This document shows, piece by piece, positions 1 to 9,000 of a DNA stretch of 58,007 nt (its first letter is position 1; each line of letters begins with the position of its first letter). The DNA is from a virus. The translations under genes and the position numbers were made by a program. Location of the stretch: the IMG/VR virus record IMGVR_UViG_3300041407_000352, positions 1 to 58,007 of that record; one strand, 5' to 3'. The notes below the pieces were generated by a model. That model had not been told where the DNA came from and ran no database searches. It saw only the letters and a program-made list of their open reading frames with translations.

Positions 1-13
1 CCGCAACGCAAAC

Positions 14-101
14 GGAGGTGTGGCCGAGTGGTTTAAGGCAACGGTCTTGAAAACCGTCGACTGTAACAGGTCCATGAGTTCGAATCCCATCGCCTCCGCC
101 A
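14..101 (+). tRNA. tRNA-Ser (anticodon TGA)
   Basis: The acceptor arms GGAGGTG and CGCCTCC pair, the T-arm contains GTTCGAATC, a long variable arm typical of class II tRNAs is present, and the anticodon loop reads CTTGAAA with anticodon TGA. The CCA end is encoded. It is intact and is the first feature in the window, with its 3' end pointing into the prophage, so it is the probable attachment gene. In that case the phage supplies the 3' part of the tRNA. Confidence 0.96.
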
Positions 102-110
102 TCTTTATAC

Positions 111-140
111 GACAAAGCCCTGATTTTTCAGGGCTTTGTC
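111..140 (+). terminator. Rho-independent terminator after tRNA-Ser
   Basis: A perfect 13-bp stem (GACAAAGCCCTGA and its complement) closes a TTTT loop and is followed by GTTTCTGGGG. It sits 9 nt after the tRNA CCA end. If the phage integrates in the tRNA, this terminator may be phage-supplied. Confidence 0.85.
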
Positions 141-305
141 GTTTCTGGGGTTTGAAGAAATCAGCGCCGCTTGGCATGTGTTCCATAACTATTATGGAAG
201 TGTTCCAGAACTCATCGGTTTCCAACCCTCCTCCCGGCGTTCTGCCGACCGAGTGCCAATCCTTTTTCTGACTGCTACGCTGTCCTCTTCACGGAGGAAA
301 TCACA

Positions 306-515
306 ATGCCCAACTCAGACCTGCTCCCTTCCCTACTGTACAAAATTAACGAAAACCAGCTTGCCTTGGAGGCTGCCATCATGGAGCTCACGGATTGGGT
401 CGAGCAGCGCGGCGCAACCGAGGTTGGTGGCAACGTGCGCGGGGCCTTGGAAACGATCGACAAGAACGAGGAGTTCATCAAGATGACTCTTGCGGTTCTC
501 ATGACACCAGAGTGA
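306..515 (+). CDS. Small hypothetical protein, 69 aa
   Basis: The start ATG follows a good Shine-Dalgarno (GGAGG, 8 nt away). The product is acidic and mostly helical, with no signal peptide or membrane segment. I do not recognise a named domain. It is the first gene after the tRNA and may be a lysogeny-expressed accessory gene. The alternative frames over it are poorer. Confidence 0.7.
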   Translation: MPNSDLLPSLLYKINENQLALEAAIMELTDWVEQRGATEVGGNVRGALETIDKNEEFIKMTLAVLMTPE

Positions 516-556
516 CAGCTCGTCGCCTCACCCTCGCTCGAATCCTGCGCCTCAAT

Positions 557-576
557 TACTGTATATCCGAACAGTA
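557..576 (+). promoter_or_regulatory. LexA-type SOS box
   Basis: TACTGTATATCCGAACAGTA has the CTG-N10-CAG core (CTG 559-561, CAG 572-574) with the AT-rich flanks of a gammaproteobacterial LexA box. It ends 10 nt before the ATG at 587, so bound LexA would block transcription into that gene. A second box of the same form lies at 40611-40630. Confidence 0.8.
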
Positions 577-586
577 TAGATAAGGC

Positions 587-961
587 ATGACTGTGGACCC
601 GCTTGAAATCGAAGACACCAGCGACTGGCTTGGCTGCCCCACTGAGCTTGAGACCAGTCGCTACTTCCTGCGCGTGACCGAAAACGAGGTGCAGGAACTG
701 ACCCTGCAATTGCGCAAAGCCCGCGAAGACATTTTTGGCCTGGTGAAAATGCATGCTGACGTGTCCGCGGAACGGGACCTACTTCGGGGAGAATTGAAAC
801 GCATACAGCTTGACCTATCGATTGTGCGTCGGAAAGCCATAGATATCGAGACCAAAAGTAACTGGGAACTCATGTCTAAGGACAGAGTAATAAGCGAGCT
901 CTACAACAGAATTCAGAAACTCACGGGAGAGGACCCGCGGTTAAAACTTCCACACAACTGA
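587..961 (+). CDS. SOS-controlled coiled-coil protein, 124 aa, unknown function
   Basis: The ATG lies 10 nt after a LexA box, with only a weak Shine-Dalgarno (TAAGG). The protein is soluble and charged. Residues about 25-110 form a long amphipathic heptad pattern rich in L, E, R and K, consistent with a dimeric coiled coil. No catalytic motif is seen. The site context indicates expression on DNA damage, when the prophage would also be induced. It is convergent with the acyltransferase gene, which ends at 1022. Function unknown. Confidence 0.75.
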   Translation: MTVDPLEIEDTSDWLGCPTELETSRYFLRVTENEVQELTLQLRKAREDIFGLVKMHADVSAERDLLRGELKRIQLDLSIVRRKAIDIETKSNWELMSKDRVISELYNRIQKLTGEDPRLKLPHN

Positions 962-1021
962 ACCAAAGGTTGCTGACGGCGAACTAATATAATTCGGCGC
1001 CAGCAACTGAGCAAGTTTATA

Positions 1022-2065
1022 TCAGACGCCAGCCACAGAAAGCTCTTCGCGCTTCACTGTCTTCTTGCTTCTCAGAAATGGCTGCTCAACGTACTTATAT
1101 GACAACGCGCCCGCTACGATAGATAGCAGTGCGGATATGAACATGCCCAGCCAGAAATCACGCGTCACGCAATTGACAACGAGTTGCTGAATCGGGAAAG
1201 CATAAATGTATACACCATACGAAATATCAAACCGCCCATGAATCAGCTTATCTTTGAACGATAGACCAATGATAATTGTCAGCACGGCAATACTGGCTGT
1301 GCCAAGTATTTGGACTTCTGGTCTACCTCGCAATAGCCATATCAACAACAGCGAGATCGCCACCATTGGAATGCGATACTTCATCCACGACGCCCTGGTC
1401 ATTGACATCAGCGCGCCGGTACAGAAGGCTATTCCGAACAACGATAGGTAGCTCATCGGCACGTTAAAGACGGCAAAGTCGACCCACTTTATTCCGAGGG
1501 TTGCATTGGCGGCGCACGCGGCGAAAAGCAGGCACACCACACTCTTCCAAGAGTTGAACAGCGACAACACCGCCCCGATGATTACGTAACAGAGAAACTC
1601 AACCGGCAGGCTCCACAAGCTGCCATTGATGGCATCCTTAAAGGTAAAGTCGGAGAATACTGTTGGTATTGTTCTACCCATAAAGGCAGTAAACAAAAAA
1701 ACCGTCTTAAATTGAACCGTCGAGAAGAGATAGTCGTAAATGCTAGCTGCCGTAAAAATAAGCCCGATTACATAAACCATGATAATCGAGCAAACAAACA
1801 GACCAGGGAAAATCCTCTTGCAGCGCTTGACCATAAACTCTACAAAGCCCGCCGAATTGGAGAAACTTTTAGGCATAAAATAGCCCGAGATGGAAAAGAA
1901 TATAACTACTGCTACAAATCCGAATGTATCCCAGCTCGGCACCGATGGTTCTGGCCTGCCAGATATCGGAAAATGGTGAGAAAATAGAACTAGGAACGCA
2001 GCGAAATGCCGAATCAGATCAAACGAATTTTCTCTGTCTGTTATTTTTATATCCATACCTGACAC
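1022..2065 (-). CDS. Membrane acyltransferase (acyltransferase-3 / OafA type), probable O-antigen modification
   Basis: The product has about ten hydrophobic segments. Its N-terminus carries the Arg-x10-His motif of acyltransferase-3 enzymes (R19 and H30 from the GTG start). Such inner-membrane enzymes move acyl, usually acetyl, groups onto surface polysaccharides, and phage copies often change the O-antigen so that related phages cannot adsorb. I chose GTG at 2065 because GGGGAGAG lies 7 nt upstream; ATG at 2056 is the alternative. At about 347 aa it is a normal short single-domain member. It looks less GC-rich than the tail genes and stands alone at the end of the element, as expected of a conversion gene acquired by transfer. 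The exact sugar target is not predictable. Confidence 0.88.
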   Translation of the reverse strand: MSGMDIKITDRENSFDLIRHFAAFLVLFSHHFPISGRPEPSVPSWDTFGFVAVVIFFSISGYFMPKSFSNSAGFVEFMVKRCKRIFPGLFVCSIIMVYVIGLIFTAASIYDYLFSTVQFKTVFLFTAFMGRTIPTVFSDFTFKDAINGSLWSLPVEFLCYVIIGAVLSLFNSWKSVVCLLFAACAANATLGIKWVDFAVFNVPMSYLSLFGIAFCTGALMSMTRASWMKYRIPMVAISLLLIWLLRGRPEVQILGTASIAVLTIIIGLSFKDKLIHGRFDISYGVYIYAFPIQQLVVNCVTRDFWLGMFISALLSIVAGALSYKYVEQPFLRSKKTVKREELSVAGV

Positions 2066-2258
2066 GTTGAATCTCTCCCCATGTAACAACTAAAGAATCA
2101 CGTTAGACATAAGCAACATTTCGTTTTTAACACGAATAATCGCAAAGCCCACCTCGAAAGCCCGAGATTCTACACGATCAGGGTAATTTTGGGATCCAAG
2201 AGCTCGCCCGTGAATCACCATAGCCGCAGTTATGGATCTAAAAAATTGTTAGAAGGAA

Positions 2259-2679
2259 TTAGCGATTCACTTCCCGGACGTAGGCCTGGCAGGCAGCCAG
2301 TGCGATCAGTCCTTGGTCACCGGCGTCGGTGATGGCGATAATTCGTTGAGCATGCACTGGGTCAAGTCGGGCGCGTGATCGTCCATGAACCACGCAGCTG
2401 GCTGAATCCGTGGCGTCGAGAAAGACTGACAGCAGCAAATCAGCAGTTGCAAGGCGATCGCGGATGCGAGCCTGTCCTGATCAGCCCGGATCTGGGTGGT
2501 AGCCGCATTACTGATGGCGGTTAAATCTCCTTTCGGCGAACTGCATGCCGTAGCGCCAGCCCTGAATCTGCAAGGTTACTGCGGCGCTGTCAGCCATCAA
2601 CCATCAACCATCAACCATCAACCATCAACATCGTGATCAGTGCCAGCAGGCCGAGCAGCTTCTGAAAAGGAGTGATCAC
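2259..2679 (-). pseudogene. Decayed Rz-like i-spanin gene
   Basis: From a GTG at 2679 the minus strand encodes a short N-terminal segment with a hydrophobic helix (TPFQKLLGLLALI). It then breaks into stops and frame changes at and after the CCATCAA repeat. In a different frame it ends with QRIIAITDAGDQGLIALAAC and a few more residues, stopping at 2259-2261, which resembles the C-terminus of lambda-type Rz spanins. An intact Rz/Rz1 pair lies at 30.2-30.7 kb, so loss of this copy would be tolerated. It lies downstream of the endolysin in the same direction, the usual place for a spanin, with a lipoprotein gene now between them. Confidence 0.6.
2594..2628. repeat. Heptamer tandem repeat (CCATCAA)x5
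   Basis: Five perfect copies of CCATCAA run head to tail. The unit is not a multiple of three, so a change in copy number shifts the reading frame of any gene crossing it. Here it lies inside the decayed spanin gene, near the end of its transmembrane segment, and probably contributed to its inactivation by slipped-strand mispairing. Confidence 0.9.
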
Positions 2680-2856
2680 GGGCACATCCTAGAAAAAGAC
2701 GTGAAAACCCAACCTCAAGGTCTGGATAGCAACCTTCACCAATTTCTGCGAAATATTCATAGATCGAGTCAGGGGGAATACCGATACAATGGACTTGCGG
2801 CGCACACACCATCAGCCGCCAAAGCTTGTCTCACTAAGTGCTTAAGGGAAAATTTG

Positions 2857-3195
2857 ATGCGCTTGTTTTTAATGCCCGCCGGACTGATTGCATTGTCAGT
2901 AGCGGGCTGCACCTCTGCACCCAATTCGCCAAACATTACTCTGAACTCTAAAAAATTACCGGAGGAGTACGCCCGGTGCGTTTTCCCTAAGTTACAGAAG
3001 GATAATTCAAACACGGCAATGTCGGCGTCTAAGGGACGCTACAGAATCGTGGTCCAAAGCAGAGTATTGGCAGACGATATTCTCGAAGTCTACAAAACCT
3101 CACAGGGCAGTGAAATCGCGGTGTACCAGCGTATTCAATTGGCATCAGCAGTTGGGCGCGGTGCCCTTGAGCAGGCTGTACACGATTGCTTGTAA
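2857..3195 (+). CDS. Small lipoprotein, 112 aa
   Basis: The start ATG follows AAGGGA. The N-terminus has a basic residue, a hydrophobic stretch and a lipobox ending AGC (cleavage before Cys at about residue 18), so the mature protein would be lipid-anchored in the envelope. The rest is a small, unrecognised domain with Cys residues near the middle and at the C-terminus. It is the only plus-strand gene here, set between the endolysin and the broken spanin with just 3 nt to the endolysin stop. That suggests an inserted accessory gene. A role in superinfection exclusion is possible but not shown. Confidence 0.8.
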   Translation: MRLFLMPAGLIALSVAGCTSAPNSPNITLNSKKLPEEYARCVFPKLQKDNSNTAMSASKGRYRIVVQSRVLADDILEVYKTSQGSEIAVYQRIQLASAVGRGALEQAVHDCL

Positions 3196-3198
3196 ACG

Positions 3199-3624
3199 CT
3201 ACGGTACATCCTTGAAAAAGATGTGCCGCCCAAGCTTCAGCATCTGCTTGGCGCCCCTCGCCCAAGTTGGTGGCTTCGGCATTGTCGTCGCATAATAGTG
3301 AGTGGCACCGCCGGTAGGATCCGGCACCTTGCCATCGATCACTTGGTCAGCAGCGATCTGCGCCTTGGCGAACTCGCGAAACGGAATCGTCTTGGCGCCA
3401 CTCAGGTAGACGAAATTCGGATCGTTCTTGTTCCAGCAGCTGAACTGAAACGGCTTCTGGCACACGCCAGCGAAACCCTCCCCCCACCAGGAACGGTCCT
3501 TGCCATCGAATACACGGTTGCGAATGGTCCAGGCCACGGCGATCTGCCCGGCCAAGCTTTCACCGCGGGCTTCACCCCACAGCGTGCGCGCTAGAATGTC
3601 GCGGTCTTTTTCAGTTACTGGCAT
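3199..3624 (-). CDS. Endolysin, SleB-like cell wall hydrolase
   Basis: The product (141 aa) shows the Hydrolase_2/SleB pattern: ARTLWGEARGE near residue 15, AVAWTIRNRV, a Q-F-S-C-W region, and THYYA toward the C-terminus. These enzymes cut peptidoglycan glycan strands, and in phages they lyse the host. The conserved Glu of GEARGE is the expected catalytic residue. The ATG at 3624 has TGGAGAAAAG upstream. There is no signal peptide, so release depends on a holin, and candidates lie at 30.7-31.4 kb. It is the last gene of the late leftward operon and has its own upstream hairpin. Confidence 0.87.
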   Translation of the reverse strand: MPVTEKDRDILARTLWGEARGESLAGQIAVAWTIRNRVFDGKDRSWWGEGFAGVCQKPFQFSCWNKNDPNFVYLSGAKTIPFREFAKAQIAADQVIDGKVPDPTGGATHYYATTMPKPPTWARGAKQMLKLGRHIFFKDVP

Positions 3625-3639
3625 CACTTTTCTCCAGGC

Positions 3640-3664
3640 AAAAAAATACCCGCTCAATGGCGGG
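3640..3664 (-). terminator. Intrinsic terminator upstream of the endolysin
   Basis: On the minus strand a 5-bp CCCGC/GCGGG stem is followed by a T-run. The endolysin Shine-Dalgarno comes directly after. The same hairpin, T-run and SD layout recurs before 9645, 10285, 18707 and 23613. Confidence 0.65.
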
Positions 3665-3672
3665 CTACATCT

Positions 3673-4032
3673 TTAGTTCGGGTATGTCGGAATGGTTGGC
3701 CAGGTGATCACTTCAGGATAACCAGCCTGGTCTGAGAGCCTGTTGAGGTCAACCCGATACCTCTTCCATTTCTTTAGTAGTGCCGATTCAGCCAAAGTCG
3801 CTTCGTCGATATCCACAGCATCCTGAAGTGGTGTGATCGCATAATCAGCCTTCGCCCGAAGACTTGCCGCTTCCACAGCAATATCCGCCTTGATCTGCTC
3901 ATCAGTCTTCGGCGGTTCAACAAACTCGGAGTCATCCATGACCGTTCCGCCGTTTACTGCGGCGTACTCATAGATGTCGATATCGGGGGCTACGACTTGC
4001 TTCAAGCCCTCAATCGTTTTGATGATCAACAT
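3673..4032 (-). CDS. Tail fibre assembly protein (Caudo_TAP type)
   Basis: The 119-aa product ends with a segment of the form W-x-x-Y-R-x-x-L-N-x-L and then TWPTIPTYPN, resembling the C-terminal signature of phage tail fibre assembly chaperones (typically WP..P). The start codon overlaps the stop of the upstream fibre gene (TGATG), so translation is coupled. It should help trimerise or attach the fibre encoded next to it. Confidence 0.83.
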   Translation of the reverse strand: MLIIKTIEGLKQVVAPDIDIYEYAAVNGGTVMDDSEFVEPPKTDEQIKADIAVEAASLRAKADYAITPLQDAVDIDEATLAESALLKKWKRYRVDLNRLSDQAGYPEVITWPTIPTYPN

Positions 4033-5033
4033 CAGTTTTTGCCTCCCACGATTATCACGTTGATCACAGAGAAGTCACGGGTGCTTCCACCCGGCACACC
4101 TGTGACGATCCTGACCTTGTTCTGCGTGCGAGTTGAGCCGTTGGACCCGTTCTCATAAACGATTGCCTGAACCGCTGCGTCATCGCACGCCATGCCTACT
4201 ACGGAAAACGAGGTGTGATCCATAGGGGTCGCGAAGTTAATGTCATAGATTCCAGTCGACACCTTGGTGATGGAAGCTACGTTGAAGTTGTTGACGATCG
4301 AAGGACCAGAACCCACAAACATCACCGATGCATTGATTAATCCTTGCTTGCTACCAGTGATCTTTGCCGCCAACGCAGCAACTAAATCAGTCTGATCACT
4401 CAGCGACCCCTTGAGTTTGCCCCACGCCAATCCGTCGTTCCGGCCTGTGCCGCCTTGAGTGATGCTCAGCGCTGTGGTGAGTCCTGACAGGGAAGTGATA
4501 TCGGTATTTGCCCCCTTCGCGGCTCTTGCGCTGACCTGGGCCTGAAGCTTTCCGAATGCCGCAACTACGAGATCTGTTGCGACAACGGGCGCTGCGTCGG
4601 TGGTTACGAAACCTGTGAGCGCAGCACCTAGCGCCCTGGCGTCCGTGAAGTACTTGTTGGTCCCCTCTGGCAGCCCGCCGGTGTCCGTTAGGTTTAGCGC
4701 GGTCCGAACGCCTGGAAGCGTCGGTGTAACACCGAGCACAGCCAGCACGCCGCCGTATTGATTCACCAGCGCACGCAACGCGTCCGCCGAATCCTTCACG
4801 TAACCCTGAAGCGGTGCCAGCGCGTAACCACCAGCGGCTGCAGTGGCACCCTGGTACGGAGGCGAGATTGCCAAGGCCGTATCGCTGATGATGTTGATGA
4901 CTTCGTACCAGCCGCCATCCGGCCCGCGGAAACCATCCCCGACACGGCCATTGACGAAGAAAGAAGTCCCCGTACCGATCACGGCATTGGAATTTTGGGT
5001 GACAGAAACCGTACCGGCTTTGTACCAAGGCAT
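4032..5033 (-). CDS. Tail fibre protein
   Basis: The 333-aa product begins MPWYKAGTVSVTQNSNAVIG, a common N-terminal fold of Pseudomonas and enteric phage side fibres that binds the tail. Residues about 110-220 hold ALNLTDTGGLPEG and AxxQGGTGRND-like repeats, typical of fibre shafts. The C-terminal part (about 230-333) would be the receptor-binding tip. It is coupled to the assembly protein after it. A long second frame across the gene is a GC artefact. Confidence 0.85.
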   Translation of the reverse strand: MPWYKAGTVSVTQNSNAVIGTGTSFFVNGRVGDGFRGPDGGWYEVINIISDTALAISPPYQGATAAAGGYALAPLQGYVKDSADALRALVNQYGGVLAVLGVTPTLPGVRTALNLTDTGGLPEGTNKYFTDARALGAALTGFVTTDAAPVVATDLVVAAFGKLQAQVSARAAKGANTDITSLSGLTTALSITQGGTGRNDGLAWGKLKGSLSDQTDLVAALAAKITGSKQGLINASVMFVGSGPSIVNNFNVASITKVSTGIYDINFATPMDHTSFSVVGMACDDAAVQAIVYENGSNGSTRTQNKVRIVTGVPGGSTRDFSVINVIIVGGKN

Positions 5034-5056
5034 GGAGTACTTCCTAATCGAGGTTG

Positions 5057-5734
5057 TTAGACGGCGAGTTTTGCGAACACAGCCGGCAGGAAGAAGGCGA
5101 AAGGGTTGGAGAATCCATCAGTGACGGCGTACAGCGTCCCGGTGCTAAAGCTCCAGAGGGTTTTGACCAATCGACCAGCAGGAGAGCCAGTCAACATGTT
5201 CATGCCGAAGGTGTTGATCAGCATGTATTCGTTTTCCGGGAAGTTAAACGGCACGGTGTAGAAGCTACGAGTGCTGCCGGTTGGAGAGGTCTCCGAACGC
5301 ACATAGGCCCAGTTCTGAAATGCACGCGTGAACAGCGCCGTCGACGTGCCGGAGTCAAACAACAACTTCGAGGAGCCGTCCCACAACCGCATACCATAAG
5401 TTGCTACTGGCTGGGCGCCGAACGTGGCCGCGAAGTACCGTCCGTTCGGCTGGTTGGTGTTCACGTCGTAGGCTCGGACATAGAAACCGGTCCAGCTCCC
5501 GGCCGATCCAATCACCTGCATGGCGGTAAGGCCACCGACACCTCCAGTATCAGGCCGGCAAAACACCAGTGGTGGCTCCTGGCTGGTGATGACGCGCGGA
5601 AAGAAGGTGGTTGACCCAAGGCCTGACTCCTGCGTCGGCGCATAACGTCCGGTACAGATGACATTGAGCCGTGCAAACTCCGAGTCGATCACCACCTGGT
5701 TGCTGTTGTTGACGAAACTGAGGCCAAAACTCAT
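5057..5734 (-). CDS. Tail-tip associated protein, 225 aa, unknown
   Basis: It follows J and the 107-aa gene in the same operon, with its ATG overlapping the preceding stop. It is soluble and rich in aromatic, Gly, Ser and Thr residues, like a beta-structured virion protein. It contains YGMRLWDGSSKLLFDSGT, which matches the start of the preceding small protein (YGMRIWGADGTL), so the two are related and probably arose by duplication. Likely a tail-tip or fibre accessory protein. No enzyme motif seen. Confidence 0.75.
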   Translation of the reverse strand: MSFGLSFVNNSNQVVIDSEFARLNVICTGRYAPTQESGLGSTTFFPRVITSQEPPLVFCRPDTGGVGGLTAMQVIGSAGSWTGFYVRAYDVNTNQPNGRYFAATFGAQPVATYGMRLWDGSSKLLFDSGTSTALFTRAFQNWAYVRSETSPTGSTRSFYTVPFNFPENEYMLINTFGMNMLTGSPAGRLVKTLWSFSTGTLYAVTDGFSNPFAFFLPAVFAKLAV

Positions 5735-6057
5735 CAGGCAAACCTTATGACCATCAATCGCATGGTCCCACTGGTGGATAAACTCGTTGCGAAGGTGCGT
5801 GTGTGGTTGTAGACGCGTGCCACCCCCGACAACATTTCCGTTTCAAACTGCCACGATGCCGCTTCGTTGTACGGCCCGACCGGGATCACGATCGCCACCG
5901 AGTTGGAGGCATCGCAACCCGGGACAGCGAAGTCCTGATTTCCCTTCCCGGCAGTTGCAAATGTGACCTGGGTGGATAAAACCACCCGCATGGTGAACGA
6001 GTTTTCGTCGACCTGAAGCGTCCCATCGGCGCCCCAAATCCGCATCCCATAAGCCAT
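5734..6057 (-). CDS. Small tail-tip associated protein, 107 aa
   Basis: It lies 3 nt after the J stop and overlaps the next gene by one base. The N-terminus MAYGMRIWGADGTLQVD is shared in form with an internal part of the 225-aa neighbour. The protein is beta-rich with no membrane segment. It probably decorates the tail tip next to J. Function by position only. Confidence 0.75.
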   Translation of the reverse strand: MAYGMRIWGADGTLQVDENSFTMRVVLSTQVTFATAGKGNQDFAVPGCDASNSVAIVIPVGPYNEAASWQFETEMLSGVARVYNHTRTFATSLSTSGTMRLMVIRFA

Positions 6058-6060
6058 TTA

Positions 6061-9000
6061 TCACCCCAAGTAACCAAGACGTACACGCAGCACGTTGTTC
6101 ACGTCGTAGACGGACAAGTTCAGCGAGTTGATGACCAGGCGGCCCTGCCCTGGGACGATACCGTTGATCTCCAGCGTTCCATCCTTGTTGAGGATCCACC
6201 CCTGCACACCAGGAATGTAGTTTGTGGAGCTGATGTAACTGCCGATCTTGGCGTTGGTGATGGTGCCGTCAGCGATGAACGCTGAGTTCATGAATACCTG
6301 ACCACCCTGCACCGCGAACGGAACCGAGATGGCGCCACCAGCGATGGTGTTGACGATGGCGAATCGATCGGCACTCACCAAGAACTGGCTTTGCAGACCC
6401 GCGCCGGTGTTCTCGATTCCAAGACCAATACCGGCAGCCACGTACTGACCGCCGGCCGTGACCTGCATTTTCACCGACCACATGGTGCTCAGCTTGCCCG
6501 CCGTATCGGCGTAGGCCGTCGAGGTCTGCTGAATGGCCGCAGTGTTCTGCTCAATCGCCGTGCCGTTTTGCCCAACGGTTACGCTGATCTGATCGATCTT
6601 CGTCGCAGTTGCTGACTCGTTGGTGGCGACCACCTGCTCCAGCTCGGTGATGTTGGCAGCGTTTTCGCCAAGCTTTGCATCGAAGGTGGTGATGCGCTGC
6701 GCGAACGCCTCGTTTTCAGAGGTGCGAACCCGAGATTCCGAAGCGATCGCCGCGGTGCTGGTCCAACCTTTGAGCGCATCCGCCAGGTCACCTTCGCCGT
6801 TGTCGTCGCGGGATGCTGCGCGCAACGCCTCAAATGCGGTTGCCTGGGCGGTCACTACGCCGTCGATCTCATTAATGCTCGCGGTGTTGGTGGCCACCTG
6901 CTGCGCCAAACCATTGGCCGTATCAATCGTCTGTCCGACATCAAGCCAGTAGGTAGCATTTGGCGGTGGTGAGCTGACCGGAACATCTCCGGTGGCCTGG
7001 TAGATCCTCTTCCCGGAAACGACCAGATCACCTTCAACGTAGGTGGCTTCAGGGTCGTATCCGCTAAGGCCGTCGAGCGCGTCAATCTGCGCCTGCAAGC
7101 CTGGGATTTTGTTTATCTCGTCCAGCAGGTCTTGGCCCAGTTCCGTCTCGCCAATCTGGCCGGCAATCATCTCCAGGATGGCCGCCGCATCCGCGCTTGA
7201 CTGCCCCATGACACCAATCCCGATCGGGTACCAAGGCCCGATGTTGCCAATGCGGTCTACCAACCGCGCCCAGAAGAAAAACGTCACGCCGGCGCGCAGC
7301 CCCAGCATCGAGTAATCACTTTGCGGGTATGACAGGTCGGTCAGCTTGGTAGCGGCCTCCAGACTGGTCGTCGGTCCGTACCAGATTTCCGTGCGCTGGG
7401 TATCCTCCGCATCATCCGGGAAGCCCCATTTGAGGTAGATGCCGAACAGCAAAGGAGTGGCCGTGAGGTATGAAACCGCCGGCGGCAATCCATCCTTGCC
7501 CTTGAGATTCGTCAGCATCGAGCTACGCCAGATCGACGAGATGTCGAAGGCGCTGACCGCACGGACGCGGGCCAAGTAAGCCCCTGCATAGATGCCGACG
7601 ACATCCACGCCGGTGGAGCCTGTACGCGGCAGCTTTATCCAGTTGCCGCTGTCCTTGCGCCACTCGACGTCATACGCAACTGCGCCGTTCACCGCCGGCC
7701 AGATGATGGACATGGTAGACACGGCAATGCCCTGGGACACGACAGAATTCGATGTGACAGTAACGCTTGCCGGCGCTGGAACGACGGTGATCGGAATGAC
7801 GCTGATCGGCCGTTCTTCTAGTCGTGCACCAGTGTCGATATGAGCGAACTTGCTCGGGTCGTACTGGACGGCCGAGATTTCGAAAACGCCAGGCTCTGGC
7901 CGAGACACGCTGGTCACCCGATACAGTGGAACAGCTAGGTCGTCGGCATCCAGCGCCCAGACGAGTTCGGGTTCCGGCACCGTAGAGAAGGCAACCGTCA
8001 CGGTCACCACGCGTCCCGCCACGGATTGCACGGTACGGCCCTCACACTTGCCGTTAGGCAGATTCAGGATCAAACGGTCCCCAGCCTTGGCCTGGGTGTC
8101 GCGGTCAAGCGTGATAGCGCGGCCAGCAACCTCCGAGATGCGCCCGCCGATCGCGCGGCCGGCCAACAGTTCGTCAGCCACGGGAATGACGTAGCCAGGC
8201 AGCGGGATGCGACCATCGAGACCAACACGGAAGTTGATCCCGCGATCCTTCGAGTTGGTCAGAAGCGCCCACTTCCCACGCCGCTGCGCTTCAGACTCAC
8301 GGGTGCAGCCGATCGCGCTGATCTCCAGTGGGTTATCGCCGTAGCGCCGCTGAAGCTTGGCATCGGTCACCGCGGTGACGTCGGTGTCGTAGTTGTTGGC
8401 TGGGTTGTCGTAGCTGATCAGGGCTCGGCTGTAGCGGGTGCGCTCCGATGCACTCGAGTAAGTGAACTTGCCGTCGAGGACATTCGCCCGGGTATAGGCG
8501 AAGTCGAAGTCAGTGGCGCGCGGCATGTCGGACAGCGTGAAGACTTGGCCCTGAGCCCAGTAGGTCATGCCCCGGTAGATCGCCGAGATATCGCGCAACA
8601 GTGCCCACGCATCGGCTTTGCCCTGCAGGTTCAGGTTGCAGATGAAGCGCGGCTCTTGGCCGCCTTTACCATCCGGCACCAGTTGATCGCAGTACTGGGC
8701 GATCCGGTACAGCTCCCACTTATCGACCTGCCATGGCTTGATGCGGCGCCCCAAGCCGAAACGGTCATTCACCGTGACGCCGTAGGTGATCCACGCTGGG
8801 TTATCGGTCCAAGCCTCCTTGAGGGTGCCATCCCAGATCCCTGTATAGCTTCGAGTTTCCGGGTTGTAATTGCTCGGCACCAGCCACTTGCGGGCATGGC
8901 ATTCGATGGTCACCGCCGGGATGTTGCGAAACTGCTCGGCCGAGAACTCGATGTAGAGCAGCGCTGTGTTCGGATACCGAAGCTTGGCGTCGATGACTTC

